64,000 bases of DNA from Parapristionchus giblindavisi (GCA_943737045.1 CALSFV010000037.1:558001-622000); one strand, 5' to 3'; counted from the first letter of the stretch, positions 51,945 to 63,875 are shown. Notes: a model not told the origin generated them from the sequence alone. A program made the numbers and translations.

Positions 51945-53014
51945 ATGTTATCTAATCTGTTGAGTCGTGTATCACCTAATCACTCAGCCAAACCGTCAAT
52001 GGAAGCATCCACACCAACGACCAAGAGACGTCGTCAAGATGAAGAAGAAGGTCATCTATCTATCGAGGACATCACCCTGGTACTCGTTAAGATGAGAGCT
52101 CAACTCGACAGGCAAGAAGACGAAATCAAGAATCAGAAATCCCGATGTTCACAGTTGGAAAAGGAGGTGGGTGATCTACGATCGAAGTTGAATGATACAC
52201 CTATTCCCATTGATATCGATCCTGTACGTGAGAGTGATGAAGTATTGAGTACCCGAACCTGTATCGATCATTCTTCTACATCTCCTCCCTGCCCCCCCCC
52301 CCCCCCAATCCAAATGCTGCTCCACCATCCTTTCCTCCCGAGAATCAATCTGATCTTGAGAGAAGTGTAGTGATCGCAAGACTCCCTACTGATCGAAATC
52401 TATCCCCACTTGATCAAGTAAAGGAAGATTATGAGAATGTATGTATAATGACTGCTCTTGCTGGATATCCCGTTCAACCATTGGCTGTTTATAGAATGCC
52501 AATCAGTGACCCCTCTGCCCAGTACCATCGTCTTGTAAAGGTTCTCATGCCAACAAAGTCCCATGCTAAACTATTTCTTTCCAACTTTCGCAAAGTGCTA
52601 CAGGATCCCCGATTCGATGATGTATACGTAAGAGAATCTATTGCTGATCCAAAGGAAAGAAGAAGGACCCCACCCAGTAAGTAAGCCAAGAGAAGACCAC
52701 ATGTTGATATTACAAATGGAAGACCTACCAAGAACCCTAACACTACAAGAGTTAGAACCAATTCCTTATTCTCGAACAATCCAAATGACCTCTCTACCCC
52801 TCATCCTCATCCTCGTCCCTCTCTCCCTCATCCTCGTCCCCATCTCCAGTACAATCCCGCCCACATCAATCCTTATCGTAATCAAATGCCATTCACACCA
52901 CAGTTTAATGCTCAGATCCCCTATCAATATCTGAATACATTCCCAAATCCGTTCATGTCGCATGTATCACAATACGGTTGTCCTCCTAACTATGGTACTC
53001 AGGGAAACTATTAA
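51945..53014 (+). pseudogene. Retrotransposon 2, ORF1 (frameshifted)
   Basis: Starts MLSNLLSRVSPNHSAK, then a basic KRRRQDEEEG stretch and a coiled coil (RAQLDRQEDEIKNQKSR). The frame shifts at a poly-C run (about 52293-52309), continues as VIARLPTDRN...IAVYRMPIS-like sequence to RESIADPKERRRTPP, and shifts again near 52685 before a Pro/Asn-rich tail ending FMSHVSQYG...GNY. Homologous to ORF1 of retrotransposon 1. Likely RNA-binding chaperone of the element; now inactive. Confidence 0.85.
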
Positions 53015-53049
53015 GAGTCAACCGGCGGTTCAATGATCACTCAGATAGA

Positions 53050-56000
53050 AACTCAGAATCCTTACCCCAATCACTGCTTTTGTTGCCAATTGCCGCTCAT
53101 TAAAGAACAAGTTGCCTTACCTGTATCAAATTCTATCCCGTAATTATTCAGTCATTTGCCTAACTGAAACATAAAAACTTTCCCAATTCCCTTATATTAG
53201 ACAGACATAACGATCAATATAACGTTTTTCGAAGAGACAGAAACATGAACGGAGGAGGTGTAGCCATTGTTATTCATTCATCGATTAGTTCAGTACAAGT
53301 AGCTGGTGAAACAGTCAAGGGCTCTCATGAACTGGCTGCTGTTGATATAGACATTAATGGTGACCTTCTCAGAATCATATGTGCCTACCGCAATCCAAAA
53401 GCGAATTCAAGCCAAACAGACTCGCTCATAAAATCAATAACTGATCTCTGTTCGTGTCCCCAACCCTCCATCATAACAGGTGACTTCAACTTTCCTGATA
53501 TCGATTGGTCTAAATTCCCAATGCCACAAACCATCTCAAGCCCCTCGCAATCTTTTCTTGACTTCTGTAATACATTGAAACTTGCCCAATTAATCAACTA
53601 TCCGACCCATATTCAGGGAAATTTACTTGACCTTCTGCTCTGTAACCATCCCAGTCTCATAGACCACGTCAATGTTGGCCCGCCGTTTTGTAAATCCGAT
53701 CATTACACAATTGATTTTAAGATATTCATAAACCACACTGCTCCTGCCACCGTACTGAAAAGAGATTATAAAGTTGCGGACTATGGTCTTATTAATATGC
53801 AATTAGCAAATGTAGACTGGACGAGTTTGTTTTCCACACTGAAAGACGTAGATCAAATGTATGATTTATTAATTAAGATTATTCAAAAATCTATTGATAC
53901 TCATATACCATGGACTAGAATAAATGTCACCCATGGGAAAATCCCCCTCATATCGAAAGACTTCTGCACAAAAGATTCTGTGCATGGCAGAGGTCAATCA
54001 GTAGCAGTGACCCGCTTGATAGACGTACTTTTGAAATTTTAAATAAGAGATTTAGGAGAGAATTGGATAGATACCAGAAATCCATAGAGAAAAGAATAAT
54101 AGACAGTAAGGATAACAATAAGTTCTTTCGATACATGAAGCGCTGTTCGAACAAAGATAAAGGTGTTGAGGGTCTGAGAGACAATAATGGTCTCCTCGTT
54201 ATGGATGACCTAGGCAAGGCTAATGTTCTTGCAAATGCATTTGCAGAGGTCTTCACTGTAGACAACAATATACTTCCCCCACATTTACCACCCAATATCC
54301 TAGAGAACTATCAGGAACCACTATTTCTTCGATACGAAATTTGTGCATTAATTGAAAAGTGGAAGAAATCTTCATGTCGAATTCCCGAAAATATCGATCT
54401 CTCATTCATTAAGAAAGTAGCCGTTCCCATTGCTGAGCCGCTTGAAATGATCTTTCGCAGTTCTTTTGAAACAGGAGTGGTTCCGTCCCCTTGGCGCCAC
54501 TCCATAGTTACGCCCGTTAAGAAATCGCCGCCGTTTTCAGACCCGCTAAATTATAGACCAATTTCGATAACCTCCTTTTTCTGTCGAATATTCGAGCGCA
54601 TTCTATGTAAATCTATAATTACTCACTGTGAATCGCTAGAAATCTTTCCAGATGAACAATACGGTTTTAGACAAAAAAGATCGCGTGAAATGCAGATGCT
54701 GGAAGTATTAGAACATTGGACTTCCTCTATAAGTGAAGGCAAACCTGTTGATGTTATTTATTTTGACTTTGCAAAAGCCTTTGACCGAGTGTCCCACCCC
54801 AAATTAATTGTGAAACTTGGCGGCATTGGATTATCGGATAGAACTATTGAATGGATTTCTTCCTATCTGAGGAATCGTACCTTCCAGGTTAGAGTAAGAG
54901 AAAAGTTGTCCCATTCCCAAAATGTTACTAGTGGAGTTCCCCAGGGGTCTGTCTTGGGCCCACTTTTATTCCTAATATATACAGTGTAGCCTAAAAGTCA
55001 TCGGACACTTTTTCGTTTTTTTATAACTTTTGATCCAGGAAAGCAATCAAGCTGATCTTTTGAGTCAATGTACAGAATTTATCAAGGGATACAACCATGA
55101 TGTGTTGGTGTAATTAAATTAGTTCACTGTTGCATAGTAATGATTCTATCGAAATACACTTTTTTGAAAAATTACATTTCTTTGGTGAAAGGCCCTGTTC
55201 TTCTGAAACACTGTGAGAGTGGAGATCCCCACTAGGGCTGTACAGTCAAACAATCCGGAATGGCTCCGACTCCGATTTCAAGCTGTGGCAGGGTTGCAAC
55301 TTTGGCCTCCAAAATTTATAACTCAGCTTCTAGATGTGCTAACAACCCATTCTATTGGCTGAAATGATGCTAGTGTCGAGTAATGTGTATCCCCCTAATA
55401 TGGTAGTCATAGCTCGCCATTTCCCCTCAGGGCATAAATTATATTTTTTTGAAGGAGGACTGATTTTGAGACCCTACAGTTCAGAGGGCAGGTCTTCTAA
55501 AATTATGGTTCCTGCGCAAGCAGCTTAGCAATGTATCATATAATTATATCCCTTATTTTGGTTTAGTTCCGATTCCTTTCAGATCCGTAGCAAAAGTTAT
55601 GCTGAGGTCTACTCGGTGCCTGCTCTTACGCATTCATTCTTACTGCTCTAGTTCCTGGGCCTCTATTGATGAAATTTCTTAGTTTCAAAGTACCAATGCA
55701 TGTTAGAGATGTTCACAAAAGTTTTTACACTATTGCTGAACATTGATCTTTGATCTTTGTATGTTGATCTTTGATCGCTGAAACCGAGTATACCTCAGCA
55801 TAACTTTTACTACGGATCTGAAAGGAATCGGAACTAAACCAAAATAAGGGATATAATTATATGATACATTGCTAAGCTGCTTGCGCAGGAACCATAATTT
55901 TAGAAGACCTGCCCTCTGAACTGTATGGTCTCAAAATCAGTCCTCCTTCAAAAAAATATAATTTAGGCCCTGAGGGCAAATGGCGAGCTATGACTACCAT

Positions 56001-57229
56001 ATTAGGGGGATAAACATTACTCGACACTAGCATCATTTCAGCCAATAGAATGGGTTGTTAGCACATCTAGAAGCTGAGTTATAAATTTTGGAGGCCAAAG
56101 TTGCAACCCTGCCACAGCTTGAAATCGGAGTCGGAGCCATTCCGGATTGTTTGACTGTACAGCCCTAGTGGGGATCTCCATTCTCACAGTGTTTCAGAAG
56201 AACAGGGCCTTTCACCAAAGAAATGTAATTTTTCAAAAAAGTGTATTTCGATAGAATCATTACTATGCAACAGTGAACTAATTTAATTACACCAACACAT
56301 CATGGATGTATCCCTTGATAAATTCTGTACATTGACTCAAAAGATCAGCTTGATTGCTTTCCTGGATCAAAAGTTATATGCCGATGACTTTTAGGCTACA
56401 CTGTACATCTGAAATCCCTGGTATTGTTCAACATAATGGTGTTTTTGCGAGAATGTACGAGGATGACATTAAAATCTATCGTTCATTCGAAATTGGAGAT
56501 GCTCCTACTCATTTACAAGCAGCAATCGATTCAATAGCAAAATGGTCTCTGGATTGGCAACTGCCATTGGCGGAGCATAAGTGTTGCTCACTTCATTTAG
56601 GTAGAGCAAATCCAATGAGAAAATACAACATTGGGACCGTAAACCTTGAACAGAAAGAAATGGTCAGGGATCTTGGTTTCATCATTCAGAAGACTCTAAC
56701 CTTTTCGAACCACAGCAGGCTAACGGCATCAAAAGCCAAAACCGCTTGCCACATAATCCTTAGAGCATTACTCACCAAGAACGTGACTGTACTGTTAAAA
56801 ACGTACTCAATCTATATCAGACCAATTCTAGAAAGTGCCTCAATAGTCTTCAATCCATATCAGATAGGAGATAAAAAGATTTTAGAAAGGGTCCAAAACT
56901 ATTTTACCAGACGAATATTCATGCGTTGTTTCAATGCCACATGGGATTCAATGCCCTCAAGCATGCAAAGGAATAAACAACTAAATCTAGATACCCTTGA
57001 AACACGAAGAGAAGAAATCGATATCAATTCAGCTATGAAACTTATCAGAGGAAAATATAAAATCTCTAATCGAAAACCACATTACTTTCGCACTTATACA
57101 ACTCATAATGGTCTCAATTTTAATAATCCAGGTTCACGCTTTCACTACAGGCATAATAGTTTCTTTCCTAGAGCGGCAAGGCTTCTTGTACGACCTAAAA
57201 ACCGGATTACCTTTAGTTTCCCTGAGTGA
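53050..57229 (+). pseudogene. Retrotransposon 2, ORF2 (broken by frameshifts and an insertion)
   Basis: Endonuclease part 53245-53960 (GGGVAIVIHSS, ITGDFNFPDIDW, SDHYTIDF), with stops before 53245 and a frameshift near 53950. Reverse transcriptase palm 54063-54981 (LNYRPISIT, FDFAKAFDRVSHPKL, SGVPQGSVLGPLLF). It is interrupted at 54982 by a fold-back element and resumes at 56406 with SEIPGIVQHNGV. The catalytic box reads YEDDIKIY instead of YADDIKIY, and the frame runs to 57229. Closely related to retrotransposon 1. The 3' end is an AT-rich tail near 57385. Confidence 0.92.
54982..56403. mobile_element. 1,422-bp fold-back element in retrotransposon 2
   Basis: Perfect inverted ends CAGTGTAGCCTAAAAGTCAT, TA duplications at 54980-54981 and 56404-56405, and arms of about 640 bp that are almost identical. 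Removing it with one TA restores the codons ...LIYTSEIPG. No open frame of note. Related arms occur at 31291-31740 and inside the 1.4-kb repeats (34085-34290, 41516-41721). Confidence 0.95.
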
Positions 57230-57811
57230 AAATTGATTGATGTGATCTTCCTATTTCCCATAATAATTCTATTCCGACAGTTCTTTTGTTCACCAATAAT
57301 CTGTTCCTCTTATTCATTCACACATTTTATTTGTTCTTTACTGTACCGTGTTTCCTTGTGAACGCATAAATATTATATTATAAACCAAGTTCATTGTGTC
57401 AAATTGATTGCGACGGGTCAGATGATTGTGACTTATTGTAAATTACCGTTACCGAGACATTTTAATTGATGATTATATTTTATTCTTTGTGTTTTTTCGG
57501 GTTCATAGCTATTTCATGCCGGCACAAAGCATTCATTTAAAAAAATTTTTACTGTATGAACAATATAATAAATCGAACCAAAATATACGAAAACGAGACA
57601 ATGATAAGCACTACAAGTACACATATAATAGATGAGAGTGAGAAAATGTAATGTAGAAAGCAATAATTGGGTGAAAGAACAAATGAATAACGAGGAGTGA
57701 GTGAGATTACGGTGGGTAGTGAATCAATACACAATTATTGATCGATTGACGAATGGGAAAATGGGCGTCCGGTCGCAGCTTATGAAGCGTGATGTCATCC
57801 TCGAGTGTGAA
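57230..57811. other. Retrotransposon 2 3' region and spacer
   Basis: Untranslated region to about 57385, then AT-rich sequence without a recognised gene. Confidence 0.5.
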
Positions 57812-58555
57812 TTAATCAATCGATAATTGATAGATGAATTCCTCCAACTGGCGCCCTCGTTGCGGCCCGTGTTCATCCTGTAAAACGATGACAATAAATT
57901 AAAATTGCAATATTTCTAAATAAAATCTTGCTAGGTAACTTAAGAGAAAGCAATCGCAACTATTTTAAACAAATAACGGCTGAGCGTTGGAAATATGCTG
58001 ATTTTCGCCTTGTTTTCCGCGCATAATTAATATCTTCATTTTTTTCGAATTTTTTGACGATTATACGCAAGGTCACGGTGGGCTTCAATATACTCAATAC
58101 CGCAAGGCTGTGCGTAAAAAATCGTTAATCCGCGTGAACCTATGATTCGAATGCAAATAGACTAAATGTAAGCAGTGTACCCTAATCTCAAATGTAAAAA
58201 GCCAAATCAACAAGTTCATTACACACAACGACCATCCGACTATCTCTTTATCGCGCTCTGCATATGCATTCAAACAAACGAACAAAGAATAGTCCAAAAA
58301 GACCGGTCACCAGCCGTTTTCATGTTTCAGACAGTGGATTAAACTACATATCATCAACAATAAGCATATCTTCAATTTATACGACCCCTTAGTCGTTGAA
58401 TTTAATTAACAAAATACAATCTTACTTCCGGCCATATTTGGTGCGGCATGGCAAAGGTGGTCGGACCGCCAAATGGTCCATTCGAGGCACCGCCTGGGTC
58501 GCCACCTCCCGAATGCGTGTGCCGGCCAACCTCGCCGAGTGACAGTGGTGGCATA
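57812..58555 (-). CDS. Two 3'-terminal exons of an unidentified gene
   Basis: Exon 58426-58555 (TTGCAG acceptor, GTAAGA donor) reads MPPLSLGEVGRHTH, a Gly/Pro-rich stretch and FAMPHQIWPE; exon 57812-57877 (TTACAG acceptor) reads DEHGPQRGRQLEEFIYQLSI and stops. The phases match. Low complexity followed by a short helix suggests a C-terminal tail. It could be the end of the ABCA-like gene to the right, but nothing in it matches that family. No function assigned. Confidence 0.45.
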
Positions 58556-58589
58556 CTGCAAGTAGTCAAAATGTCATATTGCATACCCA

Positions 58590-58671
58590 CTCAATCTACT
58601 ACCGTATACCCACTCAATCTACTACCGTATACCCACTCAATCTACTACCGTATACACACTCAATCAGGGCT
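58590..58671. repeat. 23-bp minisatellite CCCACTCAATCTACTACCGTATA
   Basis: Three and a half tandem copies. The unit includes the TACCGTA motif common in introns here. Related sequence reappears at 63277-63300. Confidence 0.85.
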
Positions 58672-59182
58672 GGGATTTTTTGATTTTGATTTTTTGAATT
58701 TTTTGAATTTTTTGACCATTTCAAAAAATTCAAAATCAAAATTTTTTTTTGAATTTTTCCAAAAATCAAAAAAAATTAAATGAAAAAAATACCGTCAAAA
58801 CGACAAAAAGTGAAACATTTGTGGAAAATTGTGACAACATTTGACAAAACTTAACAAAATTCTCATTTTTATCATTTTTCACGGTCTTGATGAAGAGGAT
58901 TCCAAGGGTTTTAGTGTGGACTAGTTTGCCCAATGCTGACTGACGTAGAATTTTTAAAAAGTGAAAAATCATGATTTTCATGTTTTAGAAGTCGGTTAAT
59001 TGCGTAATTGATTTTTTAACCACTTTTCATTTAAAAATGATGTGTTTAAATTGCTTATTATCCTTTTAAACAAAGTAAAGAATTTTTTCAAAAAATTTTT
59101 GAATTAAACAATTTTTTGAGCCATTTTTGAATTTTTTGATCAAAAATTTTTTTGAAATTATTTTCAAAAAATCCCAGCCCTG
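58672..59182. mobile_element. Element with CAGGGCTGGGATTTTTT ends
   Basis: Inverted ends CAGGGCTGGGATTTTTT and AAAAAATCCCAGCCCTG. Inside it has a partial CCGTCAAAACGACAAAAAGTG segment from another miniature family. A truncated relative is at 63003-63277. Confidence 0.75.
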
Positions 59183-59334
59183 ATCGTCAAGAAACCCTAG
59201 CTCAAGACACGGCATCATGTGAACATGCGAAGTGCACTGACGCAAGAGCGCGCCTTCTCCAACCCCACCCGGCACGTTCGCGCATCACCCTCCCCATTTA
59301 CTCTTCAGTGCACAGCACTCATCGATAGATATCT

Positions 59335-59985
59335 ACAGTACAGCCCAGTCGTGTTTTGTACACATTCTTTGCTGCGCTCCGCTGCGGGGCGCATTTGGAC
59401 GCATCATTTATTTTCTTTGTGTATGAATATTTTTGAATTCTCAATGTCTTAATCATGAGTTTCCGTGATAAAAAGTTCTTTTAATGACTAAAGAAACCGA
59501 AACAAAAATTTTATTAATGAGAAAAAACAATTAAAGGGAGTGTAACCTCACTCAATGGTCTCTTCGACGCGCAATGCTCTCTCGTTGTTAGAGAACATAA
59601 AAATAGTGTGCGCAATGAAGAGACCATTGAGTTTAAAAGGCAAATCACACCGGTCCGAAAATGGTGACTATTAATTTATTGGAAAAGTATACTGTATATT
59701 TGCATATCGATCGCACGATCGCCGTAAGACCTAATTTAAAATTTACAGTACCCATCATTTTCGGAGCAGTGTGATTTGCCTTTTAATTGTTTTTTCTCAT
59801 TAATAAAAATTTTGTTTCGGTTTCTTTAGTCATTAAAAGAACTTTTTATCACGGAAACTCATGATGAAGACTTTGAGAATTCAAAAATAATCATGCACAA
59901 AGAAAATAAATGATGCGTCCAAATCCGCCCCGCAGCGGAGCGCAGCGCAGAATGTGTACAAAACACGACCGGGCTGTACTGTATT
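59335..59985. mobile_element. 650-bp fold-back element
   Basis: ACAGTACAGCCCAGTCGTGT and its inverse bound arms of about 280 bp (TGCGCTCCGCTGCGGGGCG is in both). The centre holds the CTCAATGGTCTCTTC inverted pair. Confidence 0.85.
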
Positions 59986-60519
59986 TCATTGACATTGTAA
60001 TCATTTAAAAAGAAGAAATAAAAACACCTATGGACACTAGGAAGAATGGTCCCGTGTATATACAGAGGGAGAGAGAGAGAGAAATAGATAGATAGAGAGA
60101 GAGGGGGGGATAGGGAGAGAGAAATACACTAACAAGCAGCAGAGGGAACCATTCATCAATTACTAGAATAACATCAAAACCCCAAAGTAAGTACAGTAAA
60201 TGCAAAAAGTGCTGTAAGTACAGAACATACGGTAAATACAGTAAGTACCGTAGGACATTGAGCAAGTAAACGATTGAGTGAGTGAGAAATACTCCACAAC
60301 AAGTAGCAAAGAGGGAGGAACACACCAAACCCCTACCCTCTACCTCTCCATCTCCTTCTCCCTCTCTCTGCCTCTACCTCTCCTTCTCCCTCTCCTTCTT
60401 CATCCCCATCTCAGATCATCCCTCTATCACAATCACAAACATCGTACAACTTACGTAAAACACCCCAACTAACAAGTACCGACTACTAGCTACTTCTTAC
60501 CTTTCATCTTCCTCTCGCT
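59986..60519. other. Low-complexity spacer
   Basis: GA-rich run at 60065-60125, TACGGTA/TACCGTA-like motifs at 60185-60255, CT-rich stretch at 60340-60400. No gene recognised. Confidence 0.5.
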
Positions 60520-60950
60520 CCCTCCTTCTCTCTCCCTCTGTAATACAGAGTCTGTATCTCTCTCCTCCTCCCCTCTCCCTCTCCCTCCCTCTCCCTCTCC
60601 TTCTCCCTCTCCTTCTCCCTCTCCCTCTCCCTCCCTCTCCTTCTCCCTCTCTCTCTCCCTCCCTCTCCCTCTCCTTCTCCCTCTCCTTCTCCCTCTCCCT
60701 CTCCTTCTCCCTCTCCTTCTCCCTCTCCCTCTCCCTCCCTCTCCCTCTCCTTCTCCCTCTCCCTCCCTCTCCCTCTCCTTCTCCCTCTCCCTCTCCCTCC
60801 CTCTCCTTCTCCCTCTCTCTCTCCCTCCCTCTCCCTCTCCTTCTCCCTCTCCCTCTCCCTCCCTCTCCCTCTCCTTCTCCCTCTCCTTTTCCCTCTCCCT
60901 CTCCCTCCCTCTCCCTCTGCTTCTCCCTCTCCCTCTCCCTCTCCCTATCT
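60520..60950. repeat. (CTCCCT)n pyrimidine array
   Basis: About 430 bp of CTCCCT/CTTCTC hexamer variants, all pyrimidine on the plus strand. The Arg/Glu/Gly minus-strand frame is an artefact. Confidence 0.95.
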
Positions 60951-61352
60951 GCGCATTCTTCACATCTCTGCCAGATGAGTAATCACTTCCTCAAACACCA
61001 CTCACACATCCCGACCCACTCGTAGTCTACAGCACTTTCAATCTCCCGCCTTAACAAGGCTAAGCAACACTCGAATGGAGCAAACAAAAACTACCGTAAT
61101 CAAAGTACTGTAGCGTCATAAATACCGTTAATTCTGTCATCCGTACAGCATAAACTGTCGTAGCTGTCGTCGTCGTAACTGTCGTCGTAACTGTAGTAGT
61201 CTGTCGTAGCATAAACTTTAACAACATCACCGCGAATCCCATTGTTGAAAGCAATCTATTGAAAGCAGAGACTACCGTATTTGAACCAAATGCATACAGT
61301 ACCCATCAACACTACCCTAATCTACCGTACACAGTTCCGTAATCTACCGTAC

Positions 61353-62534
61353 CTTGGTCTTCGGTAGTCGTTCACTGATGAACTCCTTCGACTCCTCGGC
61401 CTGTTGGGCTGTGGCGAACTTGATCGTCAGCGAGAAACCCTCGCCTAATCTGTGAATGATTATGATTATTATGTATCGTAACCTTTTATTACTATGTCTG
61501 AGTGCCAGCCATAAGTCTGACCCAGCGCACACACTTTTGCACCAAATGAATAAATTGATTGATTGATTGATTAATCAATACATCGCAAGCTGTTAGTTAG
61601 CAAGACTTACCTCTTGTCTAGCCTCCCTACTCCAAAAAGGACTGACTGTAAGACGTCGCTTTACCGCTGTCATACATCGACCAGGTATATTCTCGCAACA
61701 CCCTTGACATTTTCTCTTTCTAATGCCCCGAATTTCAGTATCAAAGACCGCATGAAACACATAGCTCTAATATTCTTCAAATAATGCTTACTCATTGTCA
61801 TGCCCCTGGAAATGAAATACGCTCCGCCCACTTTCCTAAGCCCCTATATCAATTGAAGCTCACTTATTCTTCAGATGCCACTTGCTGCCTACTATCATTT
61901 CCTACCCATATTCTCCTTTTTTGTTCTATTTATTTATTCTGCAGTGTGTTTCTTGTAAAGGCAGTAATTATTCCTCGATCTTCAAGATATACTTCCTCTA
62001 GTGCGGTCATACAACGCATCAAGTCCTTCACTACCACTCACTTATTCTTCAGGTACTACATTCTGCCTCGATCTGACGTGCTCATATGTCATCATTCAAC
62101 CCATTAAAGACACTGATCATGGCCATAGATCGTTTATCACCCTTCACTCTGTCCCGAAACGTCTAATCAACTGGCAGATAAAATTTTTAAAAAAAGACCG
62201 AGCTCGTTGCCAAAGTAAAGCAATATCTCCCCAATCAATCAATAAATCAATATCTCCCCAATCAATCAATAAATCAATATCTCCCCAATCAATCAATAAA
62301 TCAATATCTCCCCAATCAATAAATCAATATCTCCCCAATCAATCAATAAATCAATATCTCCCCAATCAATCAATAAATCAATATATCCCCAATAAATCAA
62401 TAAATCAATAAATCAATATCTCCCCACTCACCAGCATGACAACAGGCGGTTGCGAGACGAGAGCGACCGCCACGGACAACTTGCGCCTGTTTCCACCGGA
62501 CAGAGATGCGGGAACGAAGGAGGGAGTAGACCAA
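61353..62534 (-). pseudogene. ABCA-type transporter, two exons of the second ATPase domain
   Basis: Exon 62432-62534 carries the ABC signature LSGGNRRKLSVAVAL followed by QPPVVML, matching ABCA proteins (SGGNKRKLSTAIAL...PPVVFLDEP), lipid exporters of the plasma and organelle membranes. Exon 61353-61449 reads LGEGFSLTIKFATA and SKEFISERLPKTK, matching the region after the ATPase domain (FGDGYTL...). Between them the Walker B/DEPTTGMDP and switch-histidine sequence should occur but I see none in 61450-62431, which holds only a minisatellite and AT-rich sequence. A truncated copy or a gene damaged by deletion. Confidence 0.75.
62221..62425. repeat. About 27-bp minisatellite (ATATCTCCCCAATCAATC)
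   Basis: Seven to eight imperfect copies directly downstream of the ABC signature exon. Confidence 0.9.
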
Positions 62535-62554
62535 CTGAATGGTGGAGAGACAAA

Positions 62555-62555
<1 letters not shown>

Positions 62556-62617
<62 letters not shown>

Positions 62618-62640
62618 CATTATTATTATTATTATTATTA
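62556..62640. repeat. (ATT)n microsatellite
   Basis: About 28 trinucleotides with one change, upstream of the ABC exon acceptor. Confidence 0.95.
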
Positions 62641-62734
62641 ATATAAATATTATTATATTATTTATTTTATCTAATAAATATTTTATAGAGCACTAGGTCG
62701 GATCACGTTAGTTCAAAATGCGAGAGAGGTGGGA

Positions 62735-63018
62735 ATAGCGGGGCAAATGAGATGCTGAGGCGACTTTTGCCATAAATGTGGTGCGCTGCTTGGTGTGTTT
62801 TCACCATCTCATAGTGATGAGACGATAGTTCATTAGACAGAGCGGCGCACCTCAGACAGGTTTGGTGACGCGGCGGAGAGTGTGAAAGAGAGAATCATTT
62901 GATGCCATCTCGCACGCACACCCTCTCTAATGCAGCCCACCAAACCCGCCTGGCATCCGCCTCGCACTCTTCATAAGCTTGAAAATGCCCTTCCTTCATT
63001 GTTGCCCCGCTATTACAG
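62735..63018. mobile_element. Small fold-back element, AATAGCGGGGCA ends
   Basis: AATAGCGGGGCA at the left and TGCCCCGCTATT at the right, with imperfect inner arms (GGTTTGGTG / CACCAAACC). Gene-free. Confidence 0.55.
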
Positions 63019-63277
63019 AGGCTGAACTGAGAATTTTTGAAAAGTGAAAAAATATTGTATGATGTTTTTCATGTTTCAGAATTTGATCAATTGTGTAATT
63101 GAACGTTTTAACCACTTTTCAGGCAAAAATGATGTGTCTGAATTGCTTAGTATCCTTTTAAACGAAGTAAAGAACTTTTTCAAAAAATTTTTGAATTCAA
63201 AAATTTTTTGAGCCATTTTTTGATTTTTTTGATCAAAAAAATTTTTTAAATTATTTTCAAAAAATCCCAGCCCTGCA
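63003..63277. mobile_element. Truncated copy of the CAGGGCTGGG element
   Basis: Matches the right half of 58672-59182 and ends AAAAAATCCCAGCCCTG, directly beside a CTACTACCGTATAC piece of the 23-bp minisatellite. Confidence 0.75.
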
Positions 63278-63392
63278 CTTAATCTACTACCGTATACCGG
63301 TTTAAAGTTTACCAACTCTATAGGCTACCATATATCTTATATCCGTGTATCTCGTCCCATCATGCAACACACTAGTCTCAACTACCGCCTAC

Positions 63393-63810
63393 CTGCACAA
63401 ATCAGTGACGACTCCGACGGCAGCAATGACCACAGCCATCTCATGAGGACGCAGCACGTCGTAGCGCACGAAATCACCCATGAGGGCTGCAAAGATAAAA
63501 GATCATCGGAATAGAAAGTCAAGAAATCGGTACAAGTTAGGACAAGTCCAAAAGTATAGTATAAAAGGCCCTTTCCTTTGTTTTTTCTTTTATTTTTAAC
63601 CCTCCTTTTGGACGGGTCTCGTATTCTGAAGTAGCGCCAAGAAGCCAACCTTCGACCAGCGTAAAGATCAAAGATCATAGACAGTCAACCAAAGCTCCAA
63701 CCTTCGACCAGCGTGGCTACGGCGACGAGTGCCTCCTCGATGACGTTGATCGCCCGGCCCGCACTCCTGTCCATGATCAGCAGCAGACCGTTCATCATGG
63801 GATCGGCCAC
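63393..63810 (-). pseudogene. Importin beta (karyopherin beta 1), two exons
   Basis: Nuclear import receptor made of HEAT repeats. Exon 63702-63810 (TTGCAG acceptor, GTTGGA donor) reads VADPMMNGLLLIM and INVIEEALVAVATLVE, matching human importin beta VVMASLLRMF ... VQEDALMAVSTLVE. Exon 63393-63486 reads LMGDFVRY, HEMAVVIAAVGVVTDLC, matching GGEFLKYM ... YQVCLAAVGLVGDLCR. Phases agree (1+2). About 14 residues (part of one HEAT helix, MEAFKPFLGIGLKN in human) are absent in the second exon. No downstream importin exon follows before repeats and the ABCA fragment, so within this window it is a partial copy; upstream exons may lie beyond 64000. Confidence 0.75.
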
Positions 63811-63816
63811 CTGCAA

Positions 63817-63819
63817 TTA

Positions 63820-63874
<55 letters not shown>

Positions 63875-63875
63875 C
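63817..63875. repeat. (AAT)n microsatellite
   Basis: About 18 AAT units just upstream of the importin exon acceptor. Confidence 0.95.

Noticed and set aside
60490..60963. 157-residue Arg/Gly/Glu protein
   Set aside because: Translation of the pyrimidine hexamer array.
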